NCBI GenBank assembly: GCA_021029095.1
Contig: JAJOHG010000005.1
Coordinates: forward strand, 620,001 to 684,000
Source of the DNA: Phellopilus nigrolimitatus
Taxonomy: Eukaryota; Basidiomycota; Agaricomycetes; Hymenochaetales; Hymenochaetaceae
Length of the DNA stretch: 64,000 nucleotides
Direction of reading: 5' to 3'
Shown here: positions 45,883 through 57,519 of the stretch, in pieces
Numbering within the stretch: position 1 is the stretch's first letter
How the letters are laid out: each line of letters starts with the position of its first letter
Position numbers and translations under genes: made by a program
The notes under the pieces: model-generated
Databases searched by the model: none
What the model was told of the DNA's origin: nothing
The model's input: the letters and a program-made list of their open reading frames with translations, nothing else

Positions 45883-46996
45883 TCACTTGGCCTTCCGACT
45901 TTTTCTACCCTTCGCCGCACTTTTTGTTGCTTTACCACCAGCCTCCTTCTCGTCCTCCTTCGCTCTGTCACCAAAAAGTTTCTGCTGCAGCTTCTCGAAA
46001 TCTTCGTCGTCAATCTCTGGCGGTGCTGCTTTGAACTTTTTCCCTGCTGGCTGACTGTCCTCGCCCGCGCTTGCCCGTTTCTTGCTTCTCTTTCCCTTCG
46101 TCTTTGGCTCGCCTTCGGCATATTTTGTCGCGAGAGTATCAAAGAATCCGTCCATATTCTTTTTCTTCTTCAGAATGAGGGCCTGGAGTGCCGAGTGGTC
46201 CTCGTCATCACCACTCGGGCTTGGATCGTCCGTTTTCGACTTCGCCTTGCCCTTACTCGGGCCCACTTTCCCGCTGCCGTAGAACTCGTCCCATATGCCC
46301 AGCTCCTTCGCCAACTCCTCCGCTTCTGTCGCTTCTGCTTCCCCCTGCTTCTTTCGAACTAGCTTCGCTTTCCCGTCTCGAATGCTCTTCTCCCAAGCTT
46401 TCGAAGCCTTGAGCTCGCCATTGCTAATTAACTGCGTTATGAGCCTAATGAAGCGCGCTTCATCATTGAAGTTGGAATGCGGGATGTGGCTCATGATTTC
46501 GCCGATTGTGTTGTCTGTTTCAAGATAAGCTCGTTTGATGTCCGCAACCTCCTCCGCCGAGCCTACCGATTGTTATAAGTAGTATAGACAGTGGAACATG
46601 TCAAGAGAAATCACCTTGATACTCTTTCTTTAATTCATCTAGCTTTCCTTTCGTGACCCGATCGAACAAGTCAGCGAAGTAGGCGTCCCATCCGTCCTCC
46701 CCGGCCTGCAGGTCAAAGCCCTCATCTGTACGACCCGTTTTATCATACCTGACGCGTCGCTTATCGTCACTGAGCACCGCGTATGCAAAGCCGACCTGTT
46801 GGAACTTGAGAGACGCGTCTGCACGCGTTTCCTCAGATGATCTGGCGTGTTTGTCGGGGTGGTAGACGAGCGCGAGACGGCGATACGCCTTCTTAATGGC
46901 ATCGGGTGTTGCCGTCGCATCAAGAGAAAGAACAGAATATAAGTTGACGTCTTCTTGTCCAGGAAAGAACTGGGTGATGGGGTCTTCATGGTCCAT
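45883..46996 (-). CDS. DNAJC9-like J-domain protein
   Basis: Probable Hsp70 co-chaperone; DNAJC9 relatives also bind histones H3-H4. Exons 46996..46615 and 46562..45883; 1062 nt, 353 aa. The J domain is at residues 20-95: NLYSVLSLDATATPDAIKKAYR, VYHPDKH with the HPD motif, and FAYAVLSDDKRRVRYD. A second conserved block, DEFYGSGK, IMSHIPHSNFNDEARF and LISNGELKASKAWEKS, matches the C-terminal region of the DNAJC9 family. The end is Lys-rich and probably nuclear (KGRKSRKAK). The ATG at 46996 gives MDHEDPITQFFP; four codons upstream lack support. The intron is 52 nt. Confidence 0.85.
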
Positions 46997-47315
46997 GGTA
47001 TTGTGAGGGGAACACACCGCAAGACAAACGAAAGCACGCGTTAGATATGCAGCACGTGATCTTACGTCATCATTACAATATAGACAGACCCATTGTCAAA
47101 AGTAACACGGTGTATCAAGAGTAGTGCCTTCAACATGTCGAAAAATCGCAGGGAGGAAAGAAAGAGAAAAGATAACATAATAAATAAAATGTCATAGCAT
47201 GATACATTGTGTCATGGTAAACGAAACACAGCGGAGGGCTGAGTAAGAGATTGTGTAGAACCCTTTGGTAGAACGTACAAAAAGTAGGAAAAAAGAAAGA
47301 CAATCTTGATCAAAG
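46997..47315. other. Intergenic, no gene seen
   Basis: 319 bp between the DNAJC9-like start and the stop of the multipass protein, AT-rich, without coding signs. Confidence 0.45.
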
Positions 47316-49157
47316 TTACTCTATGGATAACCTTGGTGCAAGGGCTATCCCGCCAGCGTACGATGATCGCTCGCCTACGCCTGGAGTATTCGGTTTGGAA
47401 TATGTCACTTTTTCTGGCACGTCTGAGAATATAAAGAAGCTTAATCACCCAAAAAATCCTTAACATCAGTCGCCACTTTTGAGTACTGACCATGCATCTT
47501 GGCTGAAGCGAGTCCTTTGTCAAAATCGGAAAAGCAACGCAAACCGACAGCAAACGTCGCAAAAAGTAGCAAGAATGCCACGATAGCTTATAAAAAATTA
47601 GCTATATCACTACTTTCTGGAAGAGCTGACTTACTGAAGACAGTCAAGGTTGCCCGAGTTGTCTCATATTCTCCCTCGGAGCTCGGCTGATAGAAGCGGA
47701 CCAATTTATAGACTGGACTACAATAAGCAGCAAGTTGCGTTAAGTTACTGAGGACATACTGAAATAAACCTCAGCTGCCAACATGACGATGAGTGATATT
47801 GTCATGAGCCTGAGTATATCCTCTAAGTAAGTCGTTTTATAAAAACTCTTAAAAGGTACTCGCCATTTTATTTCTCTTTTCAAGGCAAGCCCGCAGAAGA
47901 TGAGTAAGAGGAGCACGATAGGAATGGCAGCGATGGTCAGGCCGAACTCGGCGGTGCTGGACTGAAGTACTAGAATAAGCATCTCAAAATAGAGTTAGCG
48001 TTTTCTTGCTGAAGTGCGTAGCATCGATTGAAATCCTGCTAACCTGCATGGTGACTCCCGCAAAGCAGAAGAAGTCGAATTTTAAAAGACAGATCATGAT
48101 TTGATACCATTGGTACATAGCTATCGAAGCAACTCAGCCTTATCCAAAAAGCGAGCTCGAGATCACCAGGTAATTACTTTTCATTACTGGATTGGCCCCG
48201 ATAGTATGGAACACTGCCCAACTGAAAAAATAAATTTGAGTAAGCTATGCATGTGTTTTGTGGCGGAGACGTTTCACTTACCCGAATTCACCGAACAGTT
48301 CGCGAACGAAGAAAATCATGATGCCCCACGACGCTGCGAGCATACATGGAACAACAATTAAGAAAGGCTCTACTTTTCTCCATAGAGTATGTGGACCATC
48401 GCAGCCCTAAGAAAGGTCGCGCAGGAGTCAGAGAAACAAAGTTCACCGGTAGAAAAAGACAACCAACGAGAAATTCTGTGCATGGGACATCCTTCAAGAA
48501 GACCAGAGCAACGCGTGCTTCGTGCACTTGCAATGCAGAGAAAACAACTAACGCCACGTGAAAAACTGCGTATGGGTGATATGAGCTGTCCATTAGATAG
48601 AAAGAGAATGGAAAGTACCTAGAATGCCAGCGAGTTGGATAATGTTTCGGAGCTTGAGGGCGTCTAGAGCCATAAGCAATTCAAAAACTCTGGAACACTT
48701 ATAAGAAGATCATCAAGCAACAGGAAGAGTTGATGTACTCTGCTAGGCCAAACAAAGCAAGATAACACGGGATGGTCTGTCGAGAGGGCGCCACAGTCGA
48801 GTAATGTCCAGAGTGATTGGGTATGAACGTACTTTGTAACTAGGTCTTGAGCTGGTATCAACATTAGTCGCTACCTGTCGGTATACGTGAACCTTTATTT
48901 TTGAACTGGGAGTAAATGGGCATGTTATACCAGTGCGAACGCAATGGCGACCATTGTCAGCACCACGGCTGCATCTGGCCACGAGCGGAATCTCCCTTGT
49001 CAGCACTCGATGTGCCAAGAAGATACATACACGCACTGATGACAACTTGTAATAACCATGAATGAGAGATAATCTAGGAAATATCAGGACTCGACCACGT
49101 ACTTATTGCAACGAACGCTTTCTGCGCCCGTGTCCCCAGAAAAGGCTCGACGGCCAT
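47316..49157 (-). CDS. Multipass membrane protein, possibly UPF0658 Golgi family
   Basis: Start exons 49157..49103 (MAVEPFLGTRAQKAFVAI), 49073..49037, 48991..48931 (RSWPDAAVVLTMVAIAFAL) and last exon 47422..47316 are resolved with phase; the middle (48900-47430) contains further hydrophobic exons that I placed only roughly: PFLIVVPCMLAASWGIMIFF near 48300-48385, AEFGLTIAAIPIVLLLLIFC near 47865-47985, RFYQPSSEGEYETTRATLT near 47640-47705 and AIVAFLLLFATFAVGLRCF with DFDKGL near 47500-47590. At least seven membrane segments. The tail after DKGL is short and hydrophilic. The pattern TIAAIPxxLLLL followed by a basic loop and F.DFDKGL recalls the fungal UPF0658 Golgi membrane proteins; that assignment is from memory of the family pattern and only moderate. 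Confidence 0.62.
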
Positions 49158-49664
49158 AATTCCTTCTGTCTCTTTTTTGTATGAGGACGCCGGCGAAGAT
49201 GTTTGGCGTTGTCGTCAAGTTCAAACGTTGTTGGCAGCGAAAAAAGAAAGATGGAAAGACTGACGAAGAGTCAGGACTCGGGCTTCACGTTCTCACTAGC
49301 TGTGCACTATTTAGCCCAGGATGGGCATGGTACTCAGCCACGGCTGGATTCCAGTGCGCCCTCAAACATCCGAGAATCAGACACCTTCCAGTAATTTGTT
49401 TGCAATTGCAGAGTCGATCTTTAGATAAATAAAAAACAGACACTGTAAAACGAACGAATTAGACACATTTTATAAACTACCGTTGAATGGACTTGTTGTA
49501 CATATATGTATACAGTGCGCACGTTGAAGCCAAAAACGGAAGGCCCGGCAGTGGCGCGAAAACTAAACGCGTGTGAGTCGAACCACCGCGTTTCACGCAT
49601 CCGACGCCGACCACCGAACGCCGCTTCAAAGCCGCCATTGTCGGGAGGCAGCGAACGCGTCATT
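49158..49664. other. Intergenic, divergent promoters
   Basis: 507 bp between divergent starts. An in-frame ATG at 49506 would extend the downstream gene by 53 residues; the added peptide is basic and unremarkable. Confidence 0.4.
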
Positions 49665-52600
49665 ATGGACAATGTCGAAATAGTACCCAGCTCTCCGACA
49701 TCATCATCATCATGCTCCGACAACAGCGACGCCGTCAACACCTCGTCAGCCAAGGTTTACTTCGGGCCAGTGCAGTCTCCCGAGAAGAAATTCGCACCGA
49801 TACTGAGTCCACGCGTCTCCCAGCACCCGGATGCCCCAGGTCCGTCTAATTTGCGCCGCTCACCGCGCCTATCAGCCGCATCGTTTCAACCTGTCGAGGA
49901 GATGATGGAATACCATGAACAGGAAGAAGAGGATGAGGGCGATACTTTGTCGGACAAGAAGAGGAATACGTTTCCGGGAAAATCGTGGCAAGACACACCG
50001 CTTCACGATCTCCTTCGAAGGGACGGTGAGTGATTGGCTTTTCTTACCTTTTTCTTTTGATTAAAGTACTTCTCAGAACCGTCATCCGCTATAGCAAGCC
50101 GCATAATGCGTGCACACGACAATCCTTCACCACCGCCTAAAGCCCTTCGCCCGGCCTCGACTCCGCGAACGGCATCGAAGCTGGTCAGCGAAGCGATCTT
50201 CCCGCCCATCTCTGGCTCCAAAAGCTCAGACGTTGCTGTCGAGTGTCTCCCACCATCCTACAACAACCATGTAAACACGCTTACACCACCCCCTTCCGAT
50301 TTATTCGAGAACTCGCCCTTGCCTACACCAACTACTCAACAACATACTTTGATTTCGCCTACTTCACCATCACCATGTCGTATATCTCACTCCGCATCTT
50401 CAACACTTCAAGTTGACACTGAAGCCGATCTCATATCCTTCGATCACTCCGTGCTTTTTCCATCCCAATCCGACAATGCCACGATTCATGCCCCGTCTCC
50501 ACGACATGCAAGACAGATTCCAGAAACAGTTGACGATCAATTACTCTCCTCTCCACATCCTCCACCTCATCTTGAACTGTCTGAGGTTGGGCTTTCACTA
50601 CCTGAGACTAGCCCCCCTTACGAGCAAACGCAACTTGCTAGTGTAATGTCATCATCTGGACCGGGTACACCACGACGGAGGAGCACCAGGCTCAGTGCGC
50701 TTCCACCTCCATCCCAAGCTACAAAGCGCTCGCAGACACCTGAAAGGACACCAGACACGCAGTCTTTAAATCCTCAGAGTACACAAAGTCGAAAGCGACA
50801 TCGAGATGGAACAGATAAATTGACTCGTCTTTCGCTCACACCAATCAAAGCTGATTGGTCAGCTGGATCTGATCGCACGGATGAGGAGTCGGACGAGGAG
50901 CACACACTCTTGAAAAAGGGCAAAAGGGACCGGAAGCGTGTGAAGAAAGGGGACGAAGTGACCGAGAATTTGGGCAACCTACAGCTCGCAGACTCTTTGT
51001 CTCCTGAGTCTGCACGGATATTAACGACTCTTATGACTCCAGATGGGACAGCGCCTGCCTCCAATACCAATTTGGAGATGAACGCACCCGGGACACCACC
51101 GAGTGCAGAACTCGTGCTTCTGTCGGACGACGCGAACCAGAAACCTTGCATAGGGACGCCAAATCCACAGCCGCCAAGTGCTTCTTCTAGCGTGCAACGC
51201 CCTCCCCCTGGTTTTGTTGTCTCTCATACCCTCACGCCTGGTCGTGGAACGTCAGGAACGAGGTCCCTCTTCTCTTCAAACTCTCCCGTCAAGTTGACTT
51301 TGACATCAGCACCCGACGATCCCAACCGGACACCAGCACGGCGCGTGCCGGTCTTTTCGCTGCAAGATCCATCACTAACGAATCGAGGAATGCTAATGCA
51401 GTCAAGCGAAGGACGGATTATATCTAGTGCTGTGCACACTCCCGTGTTCACTCGCCCATCGAACGATAATCCAAATCGAAGTCCAGCTAAGCGAGTGGCA
51501 GTGGCAGATATAGCGGTGGAAAATAACGGTCCTCGTCATGAGAGCCTTAGTACTCCCCAGACTTCGAAGGACAAAGCGCGTCCAAGAAACGGCAGCGCAC
51601 AAACTGAGATGGCTGGATCTATTATAGCCGTGGATAAGCCTACATCCGAGATTGCCATATCGAAGGGTCCAGGTTCAAAGACTATGTTAGAGGATCCTTC
51701 GTCCAAAAGGCTCTTCTCAGCCCCTATGTCAAAGAACGCTTCGATGCCTAATCCGAATGAACCTGTCTCTACACAAAGGGGAAGCAGGATACCACGAGCC
51801 GGTGGTATTCCGAAGTCTGCAACTGCTGTTCGAACATCTAAACTTCCAATGCCGTCAGTGAGGAGAGCAAATGGAACGGGCACTTCGGTATGTGCGAAAA
51901 TTCGCGTGCATTTAAACATATCTGAGTTCTTCCTCAGCTAACCCGTCTACCATCGCCGGTTAAAATTGCTCCGAAGAGAGCAGCTTGGTCGCAGAGCAGC
52001 TCTTCGAATGGATCGGAGGATTCTGGGAATGGAACAATCCACACGGGTGCACCGGCTGTTTCTGGGCCTTCTCGGAACGACTTTGCAATGCGTAAAGTCA
52101 GACGTATACGAGAAACAATTAAATCCTCACCACCTCGTCCTATGATCAAAATGCGGCAAGTCATTCCTGGCATGTTTGGAGGTCCGGTCAGGAACACTGC
52201 ACCCACCGGTGCAGAGAAAGAGTCCACAGTGCATCATACATTGCCAAGTCCCAATAAATCGTTATCTCAGCAGAGGGGACCGATTATGGCCAGAGAAGTG
52301 GTGAAGGGGACATTGCAGGACTTCGAGCTTAGGACTTCATCGTTCAAGAGTTTGGAGGCTCTAAGAGAAGCCAGAGCAAAGGAGCGGGCTACCTTAGCTT
52401 TGAAAGAGAAAAATGTCGAGGACCTTCCTGACGGTCCTAGTGTCGACGCGTTCACGTTTGAATGCCGATTACCCGCTGACGAGAAGATGGATGTTGATTC
52501 AAACCTTCCAATTGTTGCTACCCCGGACCGAGTACAGGCAACCGGACATGTTGAATTAGATACTGGTCCTCAGTCAGATAGTGGTTTGTCTGTGAGCTCT

Positions 52601-53451
52601 GGGGCCAGAAGATCAACACGGAATCGCCGATCTGTTCAACAAAGCAATGTCTTCGGAACTGTTTCGACGTCGGCTTTACCGACGCCGAGTTCTTCGCGTC
52701 GTAAACCTAGTAATGATCCTCCGAAATCTTTTACACCTCCAAACTTGATCTTTCATAGCAACGGGCTAGCTCTTAAAACCTTGACTAACAACAACACCAC
52801 ACGGAATCAGTACTATCACGCACAACTCGAGACGCGCACCATACGAAAGCCGGGCGATCGGCCTGAAAGTCCGACCATGAAGCTACGGACCATTATGGAG
52901 AAGCAGAAGGAAGAGCAGGATAAGATGCGTGCAGAAAGAGCCCGGAGGCGACGTGGAGATGATGAAGACGATTCAATCATGGATTTTGAGACCGAGGACT
53001 CCATCGTTGTGCAACCTGCAAAGCATCGACGAGGTGCTGGCGAGGACGAAGACTTTGTGACGCCCGTTCGACCTGACAATGGACGAAAGAGAGTAAAATG
53101 GGACCGAGGGCTTGAATCGTCGGTGTATCTTGACGAAATTGAACTACAACCCAGAAGGCATCAAAGTGAGGAATGTCCTTTGGTGCCTCGTAAAGGCTGT
53201 CTGATCAGTATGCCAAACGTGAGCCTTTTGTCGCTGTTCCTGGCAAGCAAGCATGTTTACAAGAATGATCTTTTCTTCCTGCAAAGCAGAGAATCCCGTT
53301 GGATAGCCTTGGGAACGCCTTGAATGCTGATGCACCTCTTGAACTCGCCCCAGAGAGAGTCGTTGTGACAAAGTATGTCTACGACAACGACGAAGAGGCA
53401 CAAGTCATAGTACCTAAGACGACGAGGAGCAAATCGAGGAAGAGCAAATGA
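49665..53451 (+). CDS. Large disordered SP/TP-rich protein, function unknown
   Basis: Exons 49665..50025, 50077..51887, 51938..53218, 53290..53451; 3615 nt, 1204 aa. Almost the whole protein is Ser/Pro/Thr-rich and predicted by eye to be disordered, with dozens of SP and TP sites and repeated DxPNR(S/T)PA(K/R)RV units (RTPARRVPVF near residue 520, RSPAKRVAVAD near 575). It looks like a heavily phosphorylated nuclear protein, with KR-rich clusters (KKGKRDRKRVKKG). The C-terminal 250 residues are more ordered: RTIRKPGDRPESPTMKLRT, EKQKEEQDKMRAERARRRR (helix), GRKRVKWDRGL, whose RVKW fits a PP1-docking RVxF motif, and KGCLISMPNRIPLDSLG across the last intron. I do not recognise the family; a Cdk-regulated chromosomal role is only a guess. 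Confidence 0.75.
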
Positions 53452-53696
53452 CAATCCCTCTGTATGGTCTTATGTTAACGGTGCCGTAAGTCGCGCGACT
53501 AGTTTGTATAATCAATTCTTATTTGCAATGTATTTCTTACTTGTCATTATGTCGTTTTGTCACAACAACTTGCTTTTCGTAGATATCATCATCTTGGTTG
53601 TGATTCAATGGATTCATTTTATGCTACAACTTATGAACCTGCTACAGTCGACAAACAATTTGTTCAAATTCCGCGAATCTTTGTTTATGCACATAT

Positions 53697-54836
53697 TTAT
53701 TTCCCACCTCTGTGGCTAATGGTGGGCGAAGCCTGGTTGACTGGGAGAACATAAACTTCCGCAAGGTTGACGTGAGGAGGGCGTGACGCAGCCCACACAA
53801 TCTCCTCTGCGATATCTTCTGCCACAACTGCGAAAATTTCAGCACAAAGTCCGTCTTGGCTACAAGCATAAGACTATGAGACATACGTGGTTGAATCCCC
53901 TCGTATACCTTATCTGCAGCAGACTTGTCTCCACGAAAGCGAACTATGGAGAACTCGGTCTCAACCATACCTTTCCAACGAACGTGCTTGAATTGGTTGG
54001 CCGAAAAGGATGGTAGTAGGAGACATACCGGGCTGGATTTCCGTGACGCGGATAGGTGTGTCGACAACCTCCCTCATGAGCGCACCAGAAAAGGCACGAA
54101 CAGCATGCTTGGTGGCGCAATAGATGCTCCCGCCAGCGTAAGGTTCGCGGCCGGCGACAGATCCAATGTTGATGACATGACCCGTCTTGCGCTCTTTGAA
54201 GTCTAAAAATCAAGATAAATATAGAGAGAACGTACGAGGGGGCGCGTGATGACCGACTGACCCTTGATGAGGAGTTGGGTCATCGCGATGAGACCGAAGA
54301 CATTCGTTGAGAACATGGCCTCCATATCCTCAGCCTTGATGCTTCCGACTTTGTCCACACCCAGTACGAAGCCAGCATTGTTCACTAAGATCATATGAGT
54401 ATGACGCAGAAAAAGTCAGCAAAATGCATGAATTACCTAGGACATCCACATTCCGGAGATCCTTAGGAACTTTCTCCCATAGGGACGCGACCTGTGCTTT
54501 ATCTGACACGTCAAGCTGAAGACTGGCAACCTTTCCGCTACCCTGCACGGCTTTGACTTCCTCGAGGACTTTCTGCAATGCTTCTGCTCTTCTAGCAAGG
54601 AGGATCAGGTTCGAGCCCGCCTAGACTCAAGTAAACACAGCAAGATACGACAAGAAGGAAAATGCTTTGCCTTAGCAAAAAGAAGAGCAGTCGCCTAAGT
54701 ACATGCGAGCAGCAAGATCCATGAGTACTATTTGTGCGCATACAGCTAGCATCAGACTCACGGCCCCGATCCCTCCACTTGCGCCAGTAATCAACACCGT
54801 TTTTCCCAGTAGACGTGAAGAATTAAAGACAGACAT
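53697..54836 (-). CDS. NADP-dependent short-chain dehydrogenase, YMR226C type
   Basis: Serine/3-hydroxy-acid dehydrogenase-like SDR of the cytosol. Seven exons: 54836..54762, 54694..54671, 54620..54437, 54384..54262, 54202..54029, 53970..53887, 53827..53697; 795 nt, 264 aa. Cofactor motif TGASGGIG at residues 17-24; NNAG near residue 96; catalytic Ser in NIGSVAG and YCATK (YxxxK) near residue 160; [12 protein letters not shown] is typical of this subfamily. The C-terminus [11 protein letters not shown] also matches. The second exon is 24 nt (ATALLFAK) and its donor is GC (GCAAAG), with no GT available, so this is a GC-AG intron. The physiological substrate cannot be told from sequence. Confidence 0.92.
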
Positions 54837-55467
54837 GGCGCAGATCGATCGTCGGGGAACAAATAAGAAATGGTTGTTATCTTCAGGATGTGTAAGTTGA
54901 CTGTCTATGAATCTAAGGTCGGCATTCGGCCGTCGTTTGAGTGTATTTATGGCGTGCGTGAGGACAGTCATGACCAGATAGGAACGATAAGCACACATCT
55001 CAGAGTAACATTGTGGAAGTTGGCTCCCAAGTCTCCTTACTTTCGTACATGTTCGGTGCAAAAGTAAACGTACTTATGTACAGAAGACCGTGTTCTACTG
55101 TCGGGAATTAAGTCATTATCGCCGGATCTGTTTGCTCCGACTCTACCTCACGCGAGTTATTTCCCCTTTTTAAAGCAGCTTGAAGTCGAGCAAAGGCAAG
55201 TAGCGCAATCTGATTTAACTGATACATCCAAATTTGGAATTGAGGCCGAAAGCGAGCGCTTTTTCTCGTAAGTAAAAGAATGGCGAATTATATCTTCTAA
55301 CCTTCATCAACTACTAACGTCAGGCTCCGAGTGTGATACGAGGGTCTGTCTTCGATTTGTGACAAGTTCATACAAATCTCAGAAGGATTTAGGCTTTCCT
55401 TGGCATAGTCAATGAATGTACTGGATCACCTTCAAAAGGGTCAAACGAGGAGCGTCGATGGAAAAAT
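54837..55467. other. Divergent intergenic region
   Basis: 631 bp between the SDR (-) and SET-domain (+) starts. No coding frame of note; probably both promoters. Confidence 0.5.
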
Positions 55468-57140
55468 ATGTTGAAGTGGCTCAAAGCCAAGGGTTTAGAT
55501 GATCAAATTGTCGTCGAACCTCGAACTCGGCAGGGTATGTGCAAGTGTCTATTTTGCGCGATTTATTGCCAGAAGCAACACCCATTCTCTTAGGAGCTGG
55601 TCGTGGCCTGTTTTCTACTCGTCCTCTTCAAGTGAGGTGCAAATTTCATACTTTGTAAAGTGTCTCATTCAGACACATTGCTAGCAGTCTGCTTCTGCTC
55701 GGACTGCTCCCCTTCTTAGAATTCCTGAAGCAGCTCTGCTTAACTCAAAAACTCTGAACGCGATCTATCCGTCTATCGCCCTGGAAGGGGGTTTCAATAC
55801 TTCATCTGCAGGTCTCATACTTAACGGCACGCAGCTTTTGTCCATGCACTTGGCTATGAATCGGCCCTTGGATCAGACTGAATCCCAGGACCCTCATTTT
55901 GGTCCCTACATATCCACTCTTCCAAGAGACTTCAGCAGTCATCCTCTGAGCTGGATAGTTAAAAGAGAACGGAAAATTGCGGAACCTCTCGAGCTTGAGT
56001 TACTTGATTCACTTTCACCGTGCGTCTTATCAGAGCTGCAAGTGGTCGCGAAACGTTTCTGGAATGATTGGGAAATTGTACTCAAATGCAAGGTGCGTCG
56101 TGTTGTACTCTCAAAGGCTAACATGTGTAAAATATAGCACGCTATGCTTTATTCAGGAAACGAATCGCGAGGTCTTTAACTTGGCAGAGCAGAACAGGCA
56201 CTTGAACGAAGATAATTTCTTATGGGGATGGCTTATAGGTCAGTAATTTAAGACCACGGCTAGCACCTTCTGATTGAATCTCCTAGTGAACACACGCTGC
56301 TTATACTATAAGATTTTCACCCAAAACTTTCCACTGTCAAATCTTACGCTCTGTCCGATCGTCGACTTCGCGAACCATACATCATCTATATCTTTACCTT
56401 GTGCGATCCCTCAAACAATATCGGAAAATATTTGGACGAATCGTAAAGACCATTCTGCAAAGGCCCATGACTTCGTACTTTTATCTCCGAGTCAAGCCGT
56501 AAATGATGGTGAAGAGATATTTCTCAGATACGGCGGTCATTGCAATAGGACGCTGTTCGTTGAATATGGCTTTGTCGGTGAATGCACCGAAGAAGAAGTG
56601 GATGTATCCGACTTGGTCAACAATTTACTGGAACAGAAAAATGTCGGAAAGCAAATAAAACGAATACTTGGAGCAGAAGGCTATTCAAAGTACAAAATTT
56701 GTTTCAGGATATACTGAATGAAGCAGTGATTTCTGATTAAGAGTCCTAGTGATTTGAGCATGTATGCTTCTCCTCAACCTGCTCATCCCTCATGGCGTCT
56801 GCTCTGCGCTTTGCGGCTCACCAATCTCGATTTTCCGACCAGCTCCGAGATTGAGAGTGTGCTGCAGCCCTGGCAAAATGTGGCATTGGGACTGGCCGAC
56901 ATCGTCTCTGAGGCTAACGAGTCAGCGGTGCGGAAGGATCTTGATAAGATATGCGAGATCGTCACCGCCCGATCTGGCATCATGGTAGCCCGACTTCAAA
57001 ACAACGAGGTGGGCCTGGTGGCCGGGAATGAATGCATGTGGTACGAATGGGCAAAGGGGAATGTCATGAGGCTTTGGGAGGAGGAGGGGCGAGTTGCGCG
57101 GCTAGTTTTGGACAGCGTGCGCGGTGGATGTATGTTTTGA
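55468..57140 (+). CDS. SET-domain lysine methyltransferase, SETD6/RLSMT class
   Basis: SAM-dependent methyltransferase of non-histone proteins. Exons 55468..55534, 55594..55631, 55688..56092, 56157..56238, 56287..56689, 56750..57140; 1386 nt, 461 aa. The N-terminal SET half has GRGLFSTRPLQ (GxG motif) and the insert with LAMNRPLDQ; then WLVNTRCLYYKIF across an intron, IVDFANH (the DxxNH motif) and NDGEEIFLRYGGHCN...FVEYGF, closing the SET core. The C-terminal part is a substrate-binding Rubis-type domain (PSWRLLCALRLTN). A start at 55468 gives MLKWLKAKGLDD, the usual opening of this class. Target not predictable. Confidence 0.88.
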
Positions 57141-57519
57141 AGTGAGTTGTCGATTTAGACTCAACACAAAATGTTCCACAGGGCTATAGAGTTTAAACGT
57201 TTAGCTCTCAGGCTTTCAAAGATTGGCAAGAAGCTAAATGGAAGAGCAGTGCCGTTAGGATAGCCAAGCGAATGGCCGATATAAGCTGATATCTGAAGCT
57301 CGTTTTAGACAGCAGCGGGTATGGCTAGTTGTATTGCATGATCTATTGGTTGGAAATGACTTCAAGACGATTGCTCAAGTGGATGCAAAATTAGTACGAG
57401 CGAGCGCACGAAATCCGGTTTCAGCTACATCGGTAGGTAAGTATGTAGGTCCCATCAAAGAGCGCCGCTTGATTGGCCTTCGCTAGCGTGAGAATCATTT
57501 CTTCTTGTCTTGTTGCTCT
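57141..57519. other. Intergenic, no gene seen
   Basis: 379 bp between two plus-strand genes; presumably 3' UTR and promoter. No element recognised. Confidence 0.45.
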
